Source of the DNA: Gammaproteobacteria bacterium
GTDB taxonomy: Bacteria > Pseudomonadota > Gammaproteobacteria > Burkholderiales > Rhodocyclaceae
DNA: 34,731 bases
Direction: 5' to 3'
Assembly (NCBI GenBank): GCA_018824085.1
Contig: JAHJHI010000019.1
Location: forward strand, 1-34,731
The notes under the pieces are model-generated. The model did no database searches, was not told the origin of the DNA, and saw only the letters and a program-made list of their open reading frames with translations. Positions 16,314-23,975 of this stretch are shown in pieces. Made by a program: the position numbers and the translations under genes. Position 1 is the stretch's first letter. The number at the start of each line of letters is the position of its first letter.

Positions 16314-17012
16314 CCCGAAATGCCCCGGACCGGTGGCGAGCAGGCTGGTCCAGAAGCTGGCCGAGTTGTAAGCCGCATGCAGCACGATGCAGGGCCACAG
16401 CGAGCGCGTGCGTTCATACAGCCAGCCGGCGGACACGCCGAGCACCAAGGCCACGGTGAACTGGTAGACGTTCATGTGCGCGAGACCGAACAGCACGGAC
16501 GACGCGGCAATGGCGAACCCGCGCGGATACTGGTGCAGGAAGCTGCGCAGGATGACGCCGCGGAACAGCATCTCTTCGACGACGGGCGCGAGAACGCACA
16601 CCATGACGAACATCGCGATGCCGCCGGCGCCGTAGCGATCGAACATTGCCTGTTCCGGCGCGGACATCGGAAAGGCGGCTTGCACCAGCGCCACGATGAC
16701 ATTCATGCCGAGCATCAACGCCGGTGCCAGCAGCAGTATCGGCAGGCTCAGCAGACCGAGCGTCGTGCCGACCGGCTGGTCCGACGCGTGCATGAGCGAT
16801 CGATAGCCAAGATTCTTGTAGTGCATGACGGCTGACAGCAGCAGGCCGTTGGAGGCGAGCATGATGAATGCGGCGGCGCCGGCCTCGCCGCCGTCGGCGA
16901 GTGCGCCGACATCATGCAGCGCGGCACCGACGAGCATTTCCGCCGCGAACAGCGCGACGATGACGAATACGGATTCCAGCGCCGATGGAAAGTCCTTGTG
17001 TTGTTCCCGCAT
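16221..17012 (-). CDS. CPBP-family (CAAX protease-like) intramembrane metalloprotease
   Basis: This is a 263-residue protein with about seven or eight hydrophobic segments. It carries all three motifs of the CPBP/Abi family: EEMLFRG (EExxxxR), FGLAHMN (FxxxH) and HAAYN (HxxxN/B). In this family the glutamates and histidines form a metal-dependent active site in the membrane. The in vivo substrate is unknown. Start ATG at 17012. The 3' end overlaps the 3' end of the DUF2127 gene on the other strand. Confidence 0.88.
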   Translation of the reverse strand: MREQHKDFPSALESVFVIVALFAAEMLVGAALHDVGALADGGEAGAAAFIMLASNGLLLSAVMHYKNLGYRSLMHASDQPVGTTLGLLSLPILLLAPALMLGMNVIVALVQAAFPMSAPEQAMFDRYGAGGIAMFVMVCVLAPVVEEMLFRGVILRSFLHQYPRGFAIAASSVLFGLAHMNVYQFTVALVLGVSAGWLYERTRSLWPCIVLHAAYNSASFWTSLLATGPGHFGSSGSDWAIALLLAAVGAHRLRRALVPERPV

Positions 17013-17111
17013 CCCGTTTCGGCCGCCCCGAAAGCCACGTCAGCCGTGGCCAGTCAAATGCGGGCCAGTTTGCGCGGATTTCATGACAACCGTCGTCACG
17101 CCGTGGCGCGT

Positions 17112-18299
17112 TCAGCGCGACGTCACCGGGGCGGCGTGTGGCGTGCCTTGAGGCGTGCCCCCGGCGGTCGCCGGGTGCGCGACGGGTCGGGGGTGGCGCA
17201 CCGCATCCAGCCAGGCGGCCAGCGCCGTCATCAGCGCGACGCCGGCCAGACCGGCGAGCACCTGGACCGGCCAGGCATCGCCGGCGATGGCGCCGGCGGC
17301 GTCGGCCAGCGGCGCCAGCAGAACACTGAGGCAGAACACCTCCAGCGAGTGGCGTCCGAGCAGGCGCAACAGTGCGGCCGGCCGGCGCTCCAGCCAGGGG
17401 CCTGGGCGCAGCAGGCGCACCGTCACGGCTGCCAGCACGAGGAAGTGGGCGATACGCAACAGGTCAAGGTCGGTCTTGCTGATCGGATAGATCAGCTGCG
17501 CCAGTGCCGCCGGCATCAGTGCGTCGTGCAGCGCAGGCCAGTGCCAGGACAGCGTGAGCAACAGCGAGGCCAGCAGGAAGAGCAGGGCGGGCGGCATCAG
17601 CAGGCGGTAAAGCAGCAGGCGATCAGGCGCGCGCAGGCGCACCAGCGGCTCGGGGCGTGCGCAGCAGGCGCCGAGGAAGAACAGGAACTGCCAGGCCAGC
17701 GGGTTGAAGAACCAGACGCCTTCGGGTGCCGATGGCAGGTTGAGGCCGGTCTGTTTCTCCAGCAGCCACAGCAGGCCCGACGGCACCAGCACCCACCAGG
17801 GACGGCGCACCAGCAGCGGCAGCAAGCCGGCCATCAGCGTCATCAGGATGACGTACAGCGGCAGCGGATCCATCAGCACCGGCTTGAACTGCAGCAGCAC
17901 GCCGCCGACCAGTGCCGACTGCGGCGCGTTCAGGAAGTAGTCCAGCCCCATTTCGCCGATGAAATCACGTGTTTCCACGCGCGCGTTCGCGACGAACACC
18001 ACGGCCATCAGTTGCGCCAGCAGGAATACGTGCGCCACGTACAGCACCCAGGCCCGTCTGAGCACCTTGACCGACGCCGGAAAATAGCCGTCGCGCAGGT
18101 AGGCGCGGCCATAGGCCAGCATGGCACCGTAGCCGGCGAGGAAGACGAACAGTTCGGCGGCGTCGCTGAGGCCGATGTTGCGCAGCGTGACGTAGCCCAG
18201 CGGATTGCCGGGAATGTGGTCCCAGAACATGCAGACGAGTGCGATGCCGCGGAAGAAGTCGACGCGCAGGTCGCGCGCGGCGCTGAATTGACCGGTCAT
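17112..18299 (-). CDS. OpgC-family membrane acyltransferase
   Basis: This is a 395-residue integral membrane protein with about ten helices that fits the OpgC (osmoregulated periplasmic glucan succinylation) family. Its start, R-LRVDFFRGIALVCMFWDHI, carries the family's conserved Asp-Phe-Arg-Gly and His. Further hallmarks are LS-AAELFVFLAGY, WVLYVAHVFL, and the C-terminal GRHSLEVFCLS. It should modify a periplasmic or surface polysaccharide with an acyl group. I took ATG at 18299, which has GGAG about ten bases upstream; an in-frame ATG three codons earlier has a site too close. The name opgC is not assigned because no opgGH lies nearby. Confidence 0.85.
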   Translation of the reverse strand: MTGQFSAARDLRVDFFRGIALVCMFWDHIPGNPLGYVTLRNIGLSDAAELFVFLAGYGAMLAYGRAYLRDGYFPASVKVLRRAWVLYVAHVFLLAQLMAVVFVANARVETRDFIGEMGLDYFLNAPQSALVGGVLLQFKPVLMDPLPLYVILMTLMAGLLPLLVRRPWWVLVPSGLLWLLEKQTGLNLPSAPEGVWFFNPLAWQFLFFLGACCARPEPLVRLRAPDRLLLYRLLMPPALLFLLASLLLTLSWHWPALHDALMPAALAQLIYPISKTDLDLLRIAHFLVLAAVTVRLLRPGPWLERRPAALLRLLGRHSLEVFCLSVLLAPLADAAGAIAGDAWPVQVLAGLAGVALMTALAAWLDAVRHPRPVAHPATAGGTPQGTPHAAPVTSR

Positions 18300-18466
18300 T
18301 GTGTGCATGCTCCAGACGGGGCGGCCGGCGTGGCGCCGGTGGCAGGATACGGACGTGCCGACGGACGCAGCATGGCACCGGGGCGGATGATACGGCGTCG
18401 GCGGGGCGGCCGTGCGCAAGTCGGCGCAGGACGACAAGGGACATCGCCTCCCGGGGGCCGGCACGT

Positions 18467-18976
18467 TCAGCGCAGCAGTGCCATGGAAAAGGTGTCGAAG
18501 TACCTGCCATCGACACGGAACGCGCGCGCGCACAGCCCTTCGGTCTTGAATCCCATGCGCTGGTACAGGTTCATCGCAGCGAGATTGTCGATGCGCACCG
18601 TCAGTTCGATGCGCGTCATGCCGGCGGCCCAGGCGGCGTCGATGGCCCGTCGCATCAGCAGGCCGCCGATGCCGAGGTGGCGTGCGCGCCCGACGAGGCC
18701 GATGCCCAGCGTGCCGACGTGGGCGCGCGCCTCGCCGTGCGTCGGCAGCACGTCGCACCAGCCGCAGACCCGGCCGTCCAGCAGCGCGACGAAATGCACC
18801 TGCCCGCAGGCGACGATGTTCCGGTAGAAAGCCAGCACGTCGCTCCGTGGCGGTGCGCGCGTGAACGCGAGGTAGCGCTTTTCTCGTGCGATTTCATCGA
18901 GCACCGGACGCAGCGCGGAGAAATGCCTGGCGGCCAGCGGCTCGATGGCCAGACGCGTGCCGAGTGCTCCGGTCAT
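18467..18976 (-). CDS. GNAT-family N-acetyltransferase
   Basis: This is a 169-residue GNAT protein. The acetyl-CoA binding motif is present as VGRARHLGIGGLLMRRAID (Q/RxxGxG/A variant), preceded by the HVGTLGIGL strand and followed by IELTVRIDN-AAMNLY-RMGF, the usual C-terminal motif B. It resembles RimI-like or phosphinothricin-type acetyltransferases acting on small amines or protein N-termini; the substrate cannot be read from sequence. Start ATG 18976. It lies downstream of the cluster 2 operon on the same strand, after a gap of about 200 bases. Confidence 0.87.
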   Translation of the reverse strand: MTGALGTRLAIEPLAARHFSALRPVLDEIAREKRYLAFTRAPPRSDVLAFYRNIVACGQVHFVALLDGRVCGWCDVLPTHGEARAHVGTLGIGLVGRARHLGIGGLLMRRAIDAAWAAGMTRIELTVRIDNLAAMNLYQRMGFKTEGLCARAFRVDGRYFDTFSMALLR

Positions 18977-19177
18977 GTCGCCGGCGTGCCGGCAGGGCTG
19001 GCGGAAAGGGATGCGGAAGCGGTCGCAGGCAGTGGCATCGTCTGCTCTCCATCCAAAGCGGCCAGCCATTCTGCATGAAATCCGCGCCGCGATGCGGCGG
19101 GCCGGCCCGCTTCATGACAGCGCGGCGTGCGCTGAAAACGCGGGTTCAGATTCGCGCGGCTGGCGCAAGCCGTCGCG

Positions 19178-19492
19178 TCAGGCGTCCTCGACGAGGAAGA
19201 GGCGCACGAGCGCCGTGACGGCACGTGCCTTGTGAGCCGTGTCGCCGCCGGCGGCGATGGACAGGCCGCAGCCCTGCGGGTAGCGCACGACGCGTCCGCG
19301 GAAATCGATTTCCAGTGTCCCCTCCAGCACGATGCCGGTGTGGCCGCGGCAGCACCAGTCCGGTTCGACGAATTCCGGTGTGAGCTCGAGCAGGCGCAGT
19401 TGCCGCTCGCCCAGCCGGACCGCCTTGCAGCGCGCGCCAGCGGCAAGCGGCTGCCAGGGCAGTGATGCGAAGTCGATGGCGTCCGGCTGCAT
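19178..19492 (-). CDS. small cupin-domain protein at the end of mxa cluster 2
   Basis: This is a 104-residue single-domain cupin. The first cupin motif is G-H-TGIVLEGTLEIDF (His near 51, Gly-rich turn) and a second His lies in GGDTAHKAR. There is no signal peptide, so it is cytoplasmic. It begins 5 bases after the mxaL-2 stop, so it is very likely the seventh gene of that operon; cluster 1 has no counterpart. A metal-binding or sensing role in dehydrogenase maturation is possible but is only inferred from position. A weak hairpin (CGGCT-6-AGCCG, 19157-19172) follows the stop. Confidence 0.78.
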   Translation of the reverse strand: MQPDAIDFASLPWQPLAAGARCKAVRLGERQLRLLELTPEFVEPDWCCRGHTGIVLEGTLEIDFRGRVVRYPQGCGLSIAAGGDTAHKARAVTALVRLFLVEDA

Positions 19493-19497
19493 GGCGT

Positions 19498-20418
19498 TCA
19501 GTGCGCTCTTTCCGGGCGGAAGCGCAGCGCCAGCACGGCCAGCGCGATCAGCGCCGGCACCCAGCGCAGGTCGGTCGGCACCGGGCGCGACGTGGCCAGA
19601 CCCTGGCTGCGCATGGCATTGCCCAGCGCGTCCGGACTGTCCATCGTCGCGTAGTCGAGACCGACCTGGGTGGCGATCTCCCGCAGGTGCGTCTCGCGCC
19701 GGGCAGACAGGTGCTCGCTGCCGGGCACGCGCCGGCCGTCGGCGGTACGCGCGTCGGGCTGCATTACCTGATCCGCGCGCCAGTAGCCGGTGCGCCGGCC
19801 GTCGTCGTCGCTCTTCGGGATCGGTTGCGCGGCGTCGCCGCCGGCGCCGATGACCCAGCCGCGGATCTCGCCCGGCGTGATGTCGTCGAAACCCGGACGG
19901 CTGCCGGCACGCAGCGGCGGCGCTTCCTGACCGTCGCTGACGAAAATGACGTTCGGACTGTCGCCCGATTCCTTTGCGACGCGCACCGACCAGAACACGC
20001 CCTTCGCAACTTCGCTGGAATTGCCCCAGCGCATGCGCCCGTCGATGTTGTCGAGCGAGGCGAGCAGGTCGCTGTAATTGGCGCAGACCTCGATCGGCGC
20101 GAGCAGCAGCAGCGTGCGGTATTCGGCGAAGGCGCCCCAGCCGACGCGCGAGCCGCACGGCAGTTCGCGCAGCGCGCGCCGGGCCGACGCGCGGGCGTAT
20201 GCGAGGCGGCTCACCGGCTGGCCGTCGAGTTCGTAGTCCTCCACATTCATGCTCTGCGTCAGGTCGAACACCACCAGCGTGTCATAGCTGTCGCGCGGCA
20301 GATCGATGCGCGGCATCAGCAGCGCGACCAGCAGCAGCAGCAGCGCGATCACGAGCGCGCGCGAGTCGCGTTCGAACAGGCTCGCGAACAGCGAGCGCAG
20401 GAAGACGCGGACCCTCAT
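19498..20418 (-). CDS. mxaL: MxaL-like VWA-domain membrane protein (cluster 2)
   Basis: This 306-residue paralogue of the protein at 485-1471 is roughly half identical by eye. One N-terminal membrane helix (about 20-36) is followed by a VWA domain with metal site D52-L-T54-Q-S56, again with Thr where Ser is usual. The conserved blocks are DGQPVSRLAYA, LPCGSRVGWG-F-EYR, EVCANY--LLASL-NI-G and VSDGQEAPPL. A C-terminal hydrophobic helix lies near 285-299. The first-copy insertion before SEHLS is missing here. ATG at 20418 overlaps the mxaK-2 stop as ATGA. The expected role is calcium or metal insertion into a PQQ alcohol dehydrogenase. Confidence 0.82.
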   Translation of the reverse strand: MRVRVFLRSLFASLFERDSRALVIALLLLLVALLMPRIDLPRDSYDTLVVFDLTQSMNVEDYELDGQPVSRLAYARASARRALRELPCGSRVGWGAFAEYRTLLLLAPIEVCANYSDLLASLDNIDGRMRWGNSSEVAKGVFWSVRVAKESGDSPNVIFVSDGQEAPPLRAGSRPGFDDITPGEIRGWVIGAGGDAAQPIPKSDDDGRRTGYWRADQVMQPDARTADGRRVPGSEHLSARRETHLREIATQVGLDYATMDSPDALGNAMRSQGLATSRPVPTDLRWVPALIALAVLALRFRPERAH

Positions 20419-20954
20419 GGCAGGTCCAGCCGCACGCCCTGCAGCGTGGTGACGACGCGTTCGCGCGGCACCTCGCCGCTGTCGTCCTCGACGATGGACG
20501 GCTCGATCTCGGGCGCCAGCCACAGCGCGCGCTCCAGGTTGTAGCGCGCGTTCCAGTCGTCGGGGCGCGTGCGCAGCGCGTCGCGGTAGCGTTGCTTCGC
20601 GAGTTCGATCAGTGGCAGCGCGTCGTTGATGCCGCCTTCGCCGCTGGCCAGCGCGCCGCGCATGTGCAGGTTGCCGAGGTTGTACTGCGCGCCCTGGCGC
20701 AGGTCGGCACGCTTGCCGTCGATGAGCGCCTTCCATGCCTTGGCGGCGGCTTCGGCGTCGCCGCCTTCGGCCAGCCGTTTGGCACGCGCAAAGCGGGCTT
20801 CCGGCAGGTCGGCTTCGAGCGACCCGGCGTCGGCCGAGGCGATGGCGGCATTGACCTCGGTGGCCCGTTGCAGTTGCAGCGCGTGCCAGCCCGCAAGCAG
20901 GCCGGTGGCCAGCGCGGTGGCGCCGAAGGCGATGTGCAGTGTCAGTCGTTTCAC
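20415..20954 (-). CDS. mxaK: MxaK-like TPR-type protein (cluster 2)
   Basis: This is a 179-residue protein, the same length as copy 1. One N-terminal membrane anchor (about 6-22) precedes an Ala-rich helical domain with TPR-like segments GDAEAAAKAWKAL, YNLGNLHMRGAL and RYNLERALWLAPE. I chose GTG at 20954 because it overlaps the mxaC-2 stop as GTGA and puts the Lys-Arg just before the anchor; an upstream ATG (21005) would add about 17 residues inside mxaC-2. Role by family: one of three proteins needed for metal loading of methanol dehydrogenase. Confidence 0.8.
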   Translation of the reverse strand: MKRLTLHIAFGATALATGLLAGWHALQLQRATEVNAAIASADAGSLEADLPEARFARAKRLAEGGDAEAAAKAWKALIDGKRADLRQGAQYNLGNLHMRGALASGEGGINDALPLIELAKQRYRDALRTRPDDWNARYNLERALWLAPEIEPSIVEDDSGEVPRERVVTTLQGVRLDLP

Positions 20955-22036
20955 AGCCAGCTCCGAAGCAGCATTGATCGGTAGATGAGCAGTCCGGTGC
21001 AGCACAGCACGGCCAGCGCGATGAACAGCCGGCTGTGGTCCTGACGCGGGATCTGCTCCTGAAAGTCGAGCGGGAAATTCTGTTGCCGGCCGACTTCCGC
21101 GACCGCCTTGGCGAGGTCCTCGGGACTGTCGGCCTGGTACAGGTGATAGGGCGTGGGCAGCGACTGGAAGTAGCGGTGCAGCGACACCTCGGGGATGGAT
21201 TCCTGTGTCGCCCAGGCGTTGCGGGCTTCGATCGAGGCCGGGTCGTCGCCCGGCGCGTCCGGCGGCCCGGCGCTCGCCTCGTCGCCCAGTTCCGGCGCGT
21301 TCAGCGTGCGCAGGTAGAGCCAGTGCAGCGCGATGCGGTTTGCCTGAAGTCCGCTGCGGATGCGCTTGCGCGTCGGCTCGTCGAGATGGGCGCCGCCGTC
21401 GGTCACCAGCATGATGATGCGGCTGCCCGAGTAGGCGCGCTGGTCGAACGACTCGATCGCCGCGATGAGGCCGCGTCCGACGTTCGTGTCGGACAGCCCG
21501 CGGCCGAGGCCGCCGGCCTTGATGCCGGCCTGCACCACGGCGTCATGCTGCGTGAAGGACACGACATTCATCGGTCCGGCGCTGAAGAACATCAGCGCAA
21601 AGCGGTCGTCCGGACGCTGGTCGACGAACTTCGACAACAGGTCGCGCGCCACGGCGGACTTCGGTTCGCCGCGCGAATCGATCTGGTGCAGCAGCGAGTG
21701 CGGGTCGATGGTGCGCCAGTCGCTCGGCTTCATCTTCGCGTCCATGCTGCGGCTGCGGTCCATCAGGATGAGGATTTCCGCGCCGCGCCCGGTGCGCGTG
21801 ACCGATGTTTCCGGGCTGCCCGGACCGGCCAGCGCGAGCACGATGGACAGCAGGCCGAGTACCGCCAGCGCGCGCCACGCGAAACCGGCGATGCGCCCGG
21901 CGCGGTCGTGCGGCAGCCACGCGAGGTGCGGAAACAGCAGCGTGTCGCGCCGGCGCCGCAGCAGCGGCAGCACGGCGAGCGGCAACAGCAGCAGCGCCCA
22001 GGGCTGCGTGAAATCAATGTCGGTGAACGGGTTCAT
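20951..22036 (-). CDS. mxaC: MxaC-like VWA-domain membrane protein (cluster 2)
   Basis: This is a 361-residue paralogue of 2004-3029. Two N-terminal helices (about 12-27 and 52-71) are followed by a VWA domain with canonical metal site D93-R-S95-R-S97 and GRGLSDTNVGRGL, then a C-terminal helix near the end. It shares SFTQHDAVVQAGI, RAYSGSRIIMLV-DGGA and FPLDFQEQIPR with copy 1. A Pro/Asp-rich insertion of about 20 residues (after LNAPELGDE) is absent from copy 1. ATG at 22036 overlaps the mxaA-2 stop as ATGA. Confidence 0.82.
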   Translation of the reverse strand: MNPFTDIDFTQPWALLLLPLAVLPLLRRRRDTLLFPHLAWLPHDRAGRIAGFAWRALAVLGLLSIVLALAGPGSPETSVTRTGRGAEILILMDRSRSMDAKMKPSDWRTIDPHSLLHQIDSRGEPKSAVARDLLSKFVDQRPDDRFALMFFSAGPMNVVSFTQHDAVVQAGIKAGGLGRGLSDTNVGRGLIAAIESFDQRAYSGSRIIMLVTDGGAHLDEPTRKRIRSGLQANRIALHWLYLRTLNAPELGDEASAGPPDAPGDDPASIEARNAWATQESIPEVSLHRYFQSLPTPYHLYQADSPEDLAKAVAEVGRQQNFPLDFQEQIPRQDHSRLFIALAVLCCTGLLIYRSMLLRSWL

Positions 22037-23109
22037 CGTTCGTGCCGTTTTTCCAGGGCGCGCAACTGCTTCGCCAGCGCGCGCACCGACAGCGCGTCGG
22101 CGGGCAGTCCGGTGCCGAAGAAGAATTCGGCCGATTGCGTGTAGAAGCGCTCGATGTCGGCGCGGCGCGCTTCCAGGTGTGGCGCGCGCTCGAACAGACG
22201 GTGCAGCGACGCGCTTTGCGTGCTGCGCCCGGCGGTGCGGTCGAACGCCAGATGCAGTGCCTGCCAGCTTTCGGGGGCGGTGTCGGCGCGCCCGCGCATG
22301 TCCTGCAGCGCACGGGCGAACGGCCGGTTGTGCCGGGCACGCCAGTCGCGCCATACCCACCACAGCGCCCAGCCGAGCAGCGTGGCGATGCACAGGCCGC
22401 CCCACAGCATGATGCGGCGCTCGATCGGCGCGGTGGCGATGACCGGTGCGTCGCGATCCGGTTGCAGTGCGTCGAGCGCGCCCTGCGCGAAGGTGTTGCG
22501 CGGGGTCAGCGGCGCGATGCTGAACGGCCAGGACGCGACCGACAGCGCGCGTCCGTCCGTTGTGCCCAGCGTCCATTCGGGCAGCGTCAGCGCGATCAGC
22601 GATTGCGGCGCATTGATGATCTGGTAGCTCATGACGAGCCAGCGCCGGCCGTCGGCGTCGCGTTCGATGCGCCCGGTCTGGCGTTCCAGCCACACGCCGA
22701 GGCGCTGCGGCGGCGGCAGCGCGGCCGGTTCGAATTCGCGGCCGTCATGCGACAGCCGCACGCGCTGCGTGAGCACGTCGCCCAGCACATGCCCGAAGGC
22801 GCGCGGCTGCTGCACGACGGCCGGCGGTGCGGCGATGACCGGCTCCGGCGTGGTGGCCGGCGCGTCTGCGGGCGCCGCCTGGGTGGCTTGCGCATCGGTT
22901 GGTTCGGTTGCCTGCGTGGCGTCGGGCGTCGTGCCGGCCATGCCGGATGCCGCGGCGTCGACCGATGGCGGGACGGCGACATCGGCCTGCGCCTGACTGG
23001 CGCCCGCCTGCAGCAGCAACGCGGCGGCAAACAGCGCGGACAGGACGACGGACACGCCGGCGCTGCGCCGGCCGTGCGCAGGCAGGGGGCCGCGAGACAG
23101 TGGATTCAT
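22033..23109 (-). CDS. mxaA: MxaA-like membrane protein with long Ala/Pro/Thr linker (cluster 2)
   Basis: This is a 358-residue protein. A signal peptide (about 15-41, ending SQAQA) is followed by a low-complexity Ala/Pro/Thr/Gln linker (about 43-100). The conserved MxaA periplasmic part comes next (FGHVLGDVLTQ, RRWLVMSYQIINAP), then ATAPIERR, a membrane helix (about 233-253) and a cytoplasmic tail. The linker accounts for most of the extra length over copy 1. ATG at 23109 overlaps the mxaS-2 stop as ATGA. The role by family is calcium incorporation into methanol dehydrogenase; the exact target here is unknown. Confidence 0.78.
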   Translation of the reverse strand: MNPLSRGPLPAHGRRSAGVSVVLSALFAAALLLQAGASQAQADVAVPPSVDAAASGMAGTTPDATQATEPTDAQATQAAPADAPATTPEPVIAAPPAVVQQPRAFGHVLGDVLTQRVRLSHDGREFEPAALPPPQRLGVWLERQTGRIERDADGRRWLVMSYQIINAPQSLIALTLPEWTLGTTDGRALSVASWPFSIAPLTPRNTFAQGALDALQPDRDAPVIATAPIERRIMLWGGLCIATLLGWALWWVWRDWRARHNRPFARALQDMRGRADTAPESWQALHLAFDRTAGRSTQSASLHRLFERAPHLEARRADIERFYTQSAEFFFGTGLPADALSVRALAKQLRALEKRHER

Positions 23110-23975
23110 GCGGTGGCCTCGAAGAAGTACTGTGACATCGCCTCGGCGTCGAAGGCGCCGTGGATGTAGAAGGCGCGCAGGTCGCGCGCGGAGAAGAAGG
23201 CGTCGAGTTCGGCCCGCCGCGCGGCGACGCCTTCGCGCCATTGCGCGCGCAGCTTCGGGCGCAGGAACAATGTGCGGCGCACGCCGCTTTCGGCGTCGCG
23301 CAACGGGGCCACCGCGTCGTGCGGCGGCGGCTCGATTTCCGCCGGGTCCCACACGACGACCGGCACGACGAAGGTGTGCGACAGCAGGTCGAGTACGGCA
23401 CCCAGGCGGTCCAGCGGCCAGTGGAAGTCGCTCACGAGGAACACCAGCGCCTCGCGCCCGGTGAGCTGCATCACGGCCTCTTCGAGACCTTCGATGCCGC
23501 CGGCGGTGGTGTCGCAGCCACGAAGGCTGTCCGCCATCACGCCGCCGAGGCCGCGGCTCAGCGTGGCGGGCATGCAGAGGTCGGGGCGTTCGCGGTGGTC
23601 GAACGCCAGCATGCCCAGCGCGTCACCGATGCGGAACGCGCTGTGGCCGAGCGAGGCGACGAAGTCCGCGCTGACCTGCAGCTTGCTGCGCTGCGCGCCG
23701 AAGTTCATCGATGCGGACACGTCGACCAGCAGCTGCACCGCGACGCCGACGCGCTGACGGTTCACGCGCACCAGCCAGTCACCGGTAGTGCTGCGCACGC
23801 TGGCGCGCAGGTCGAGGCGGCGCGGGTCCGGGCGGTCGTACAGACTCATGTGCGACACGAATTCCTGCCCGCTGCCGAGACTCGTGCCGGGGTGCGAGCC
23901 GGGGCGCTGCCCGCTCGCCCGATACGGCAGGCGGTAGTGGAATTCCTGCACGGCGTCATCGCTGCGCTGGCTCAT
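23106..23975 (-). CDS. mxaS: MxaS-like DUF58 protein (cluster 2)
   Basis: This is a 289-residue cytoplasmic DUF58 protein. It shows DRPDPRRLDLRAS (about 47-59), VNRQR and a metal site D85-V-S87-A-S89. Blocks shared with copy 1 include GSGQEF, FRIGDALGMLAFD, LVFLVSDFH and LDLLSH-FVVP-V-WD. It is predicted to be a partner of the adjacent MoxR ATPase. ATG at 23975 overlaps the mxaR-2 stop as ATGA, tighter than the 26-base gap at the same junction in cluster 1. Confidence 0.82.
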   Translation of the reverse strand: MSQRSDDAVQEFHYRLPYRASGQRPGSHPGTSLGSGQEFVSHMSLYDRPDPRRLDLRASVRSTTGDWLVRVNRQRVGVAVQLLVDVSASMNFGAQRSKLQVSADFVASLGHSAFRIGDALGMLAFDHRERPDLCMPATLSRGLGGVMADSLRGCDTTAGGIEGLEEAVMQLTGREALVFLVSDFHWPLDRLGAVLDLLSHTFVVPVVVWDPAEIEPPPHDAVAPLRDAESGVRRTLFLRPKLRAQWREGVAARRAELDAFFSARDLRAFYIHGAFDAEAMSQYFFEATA

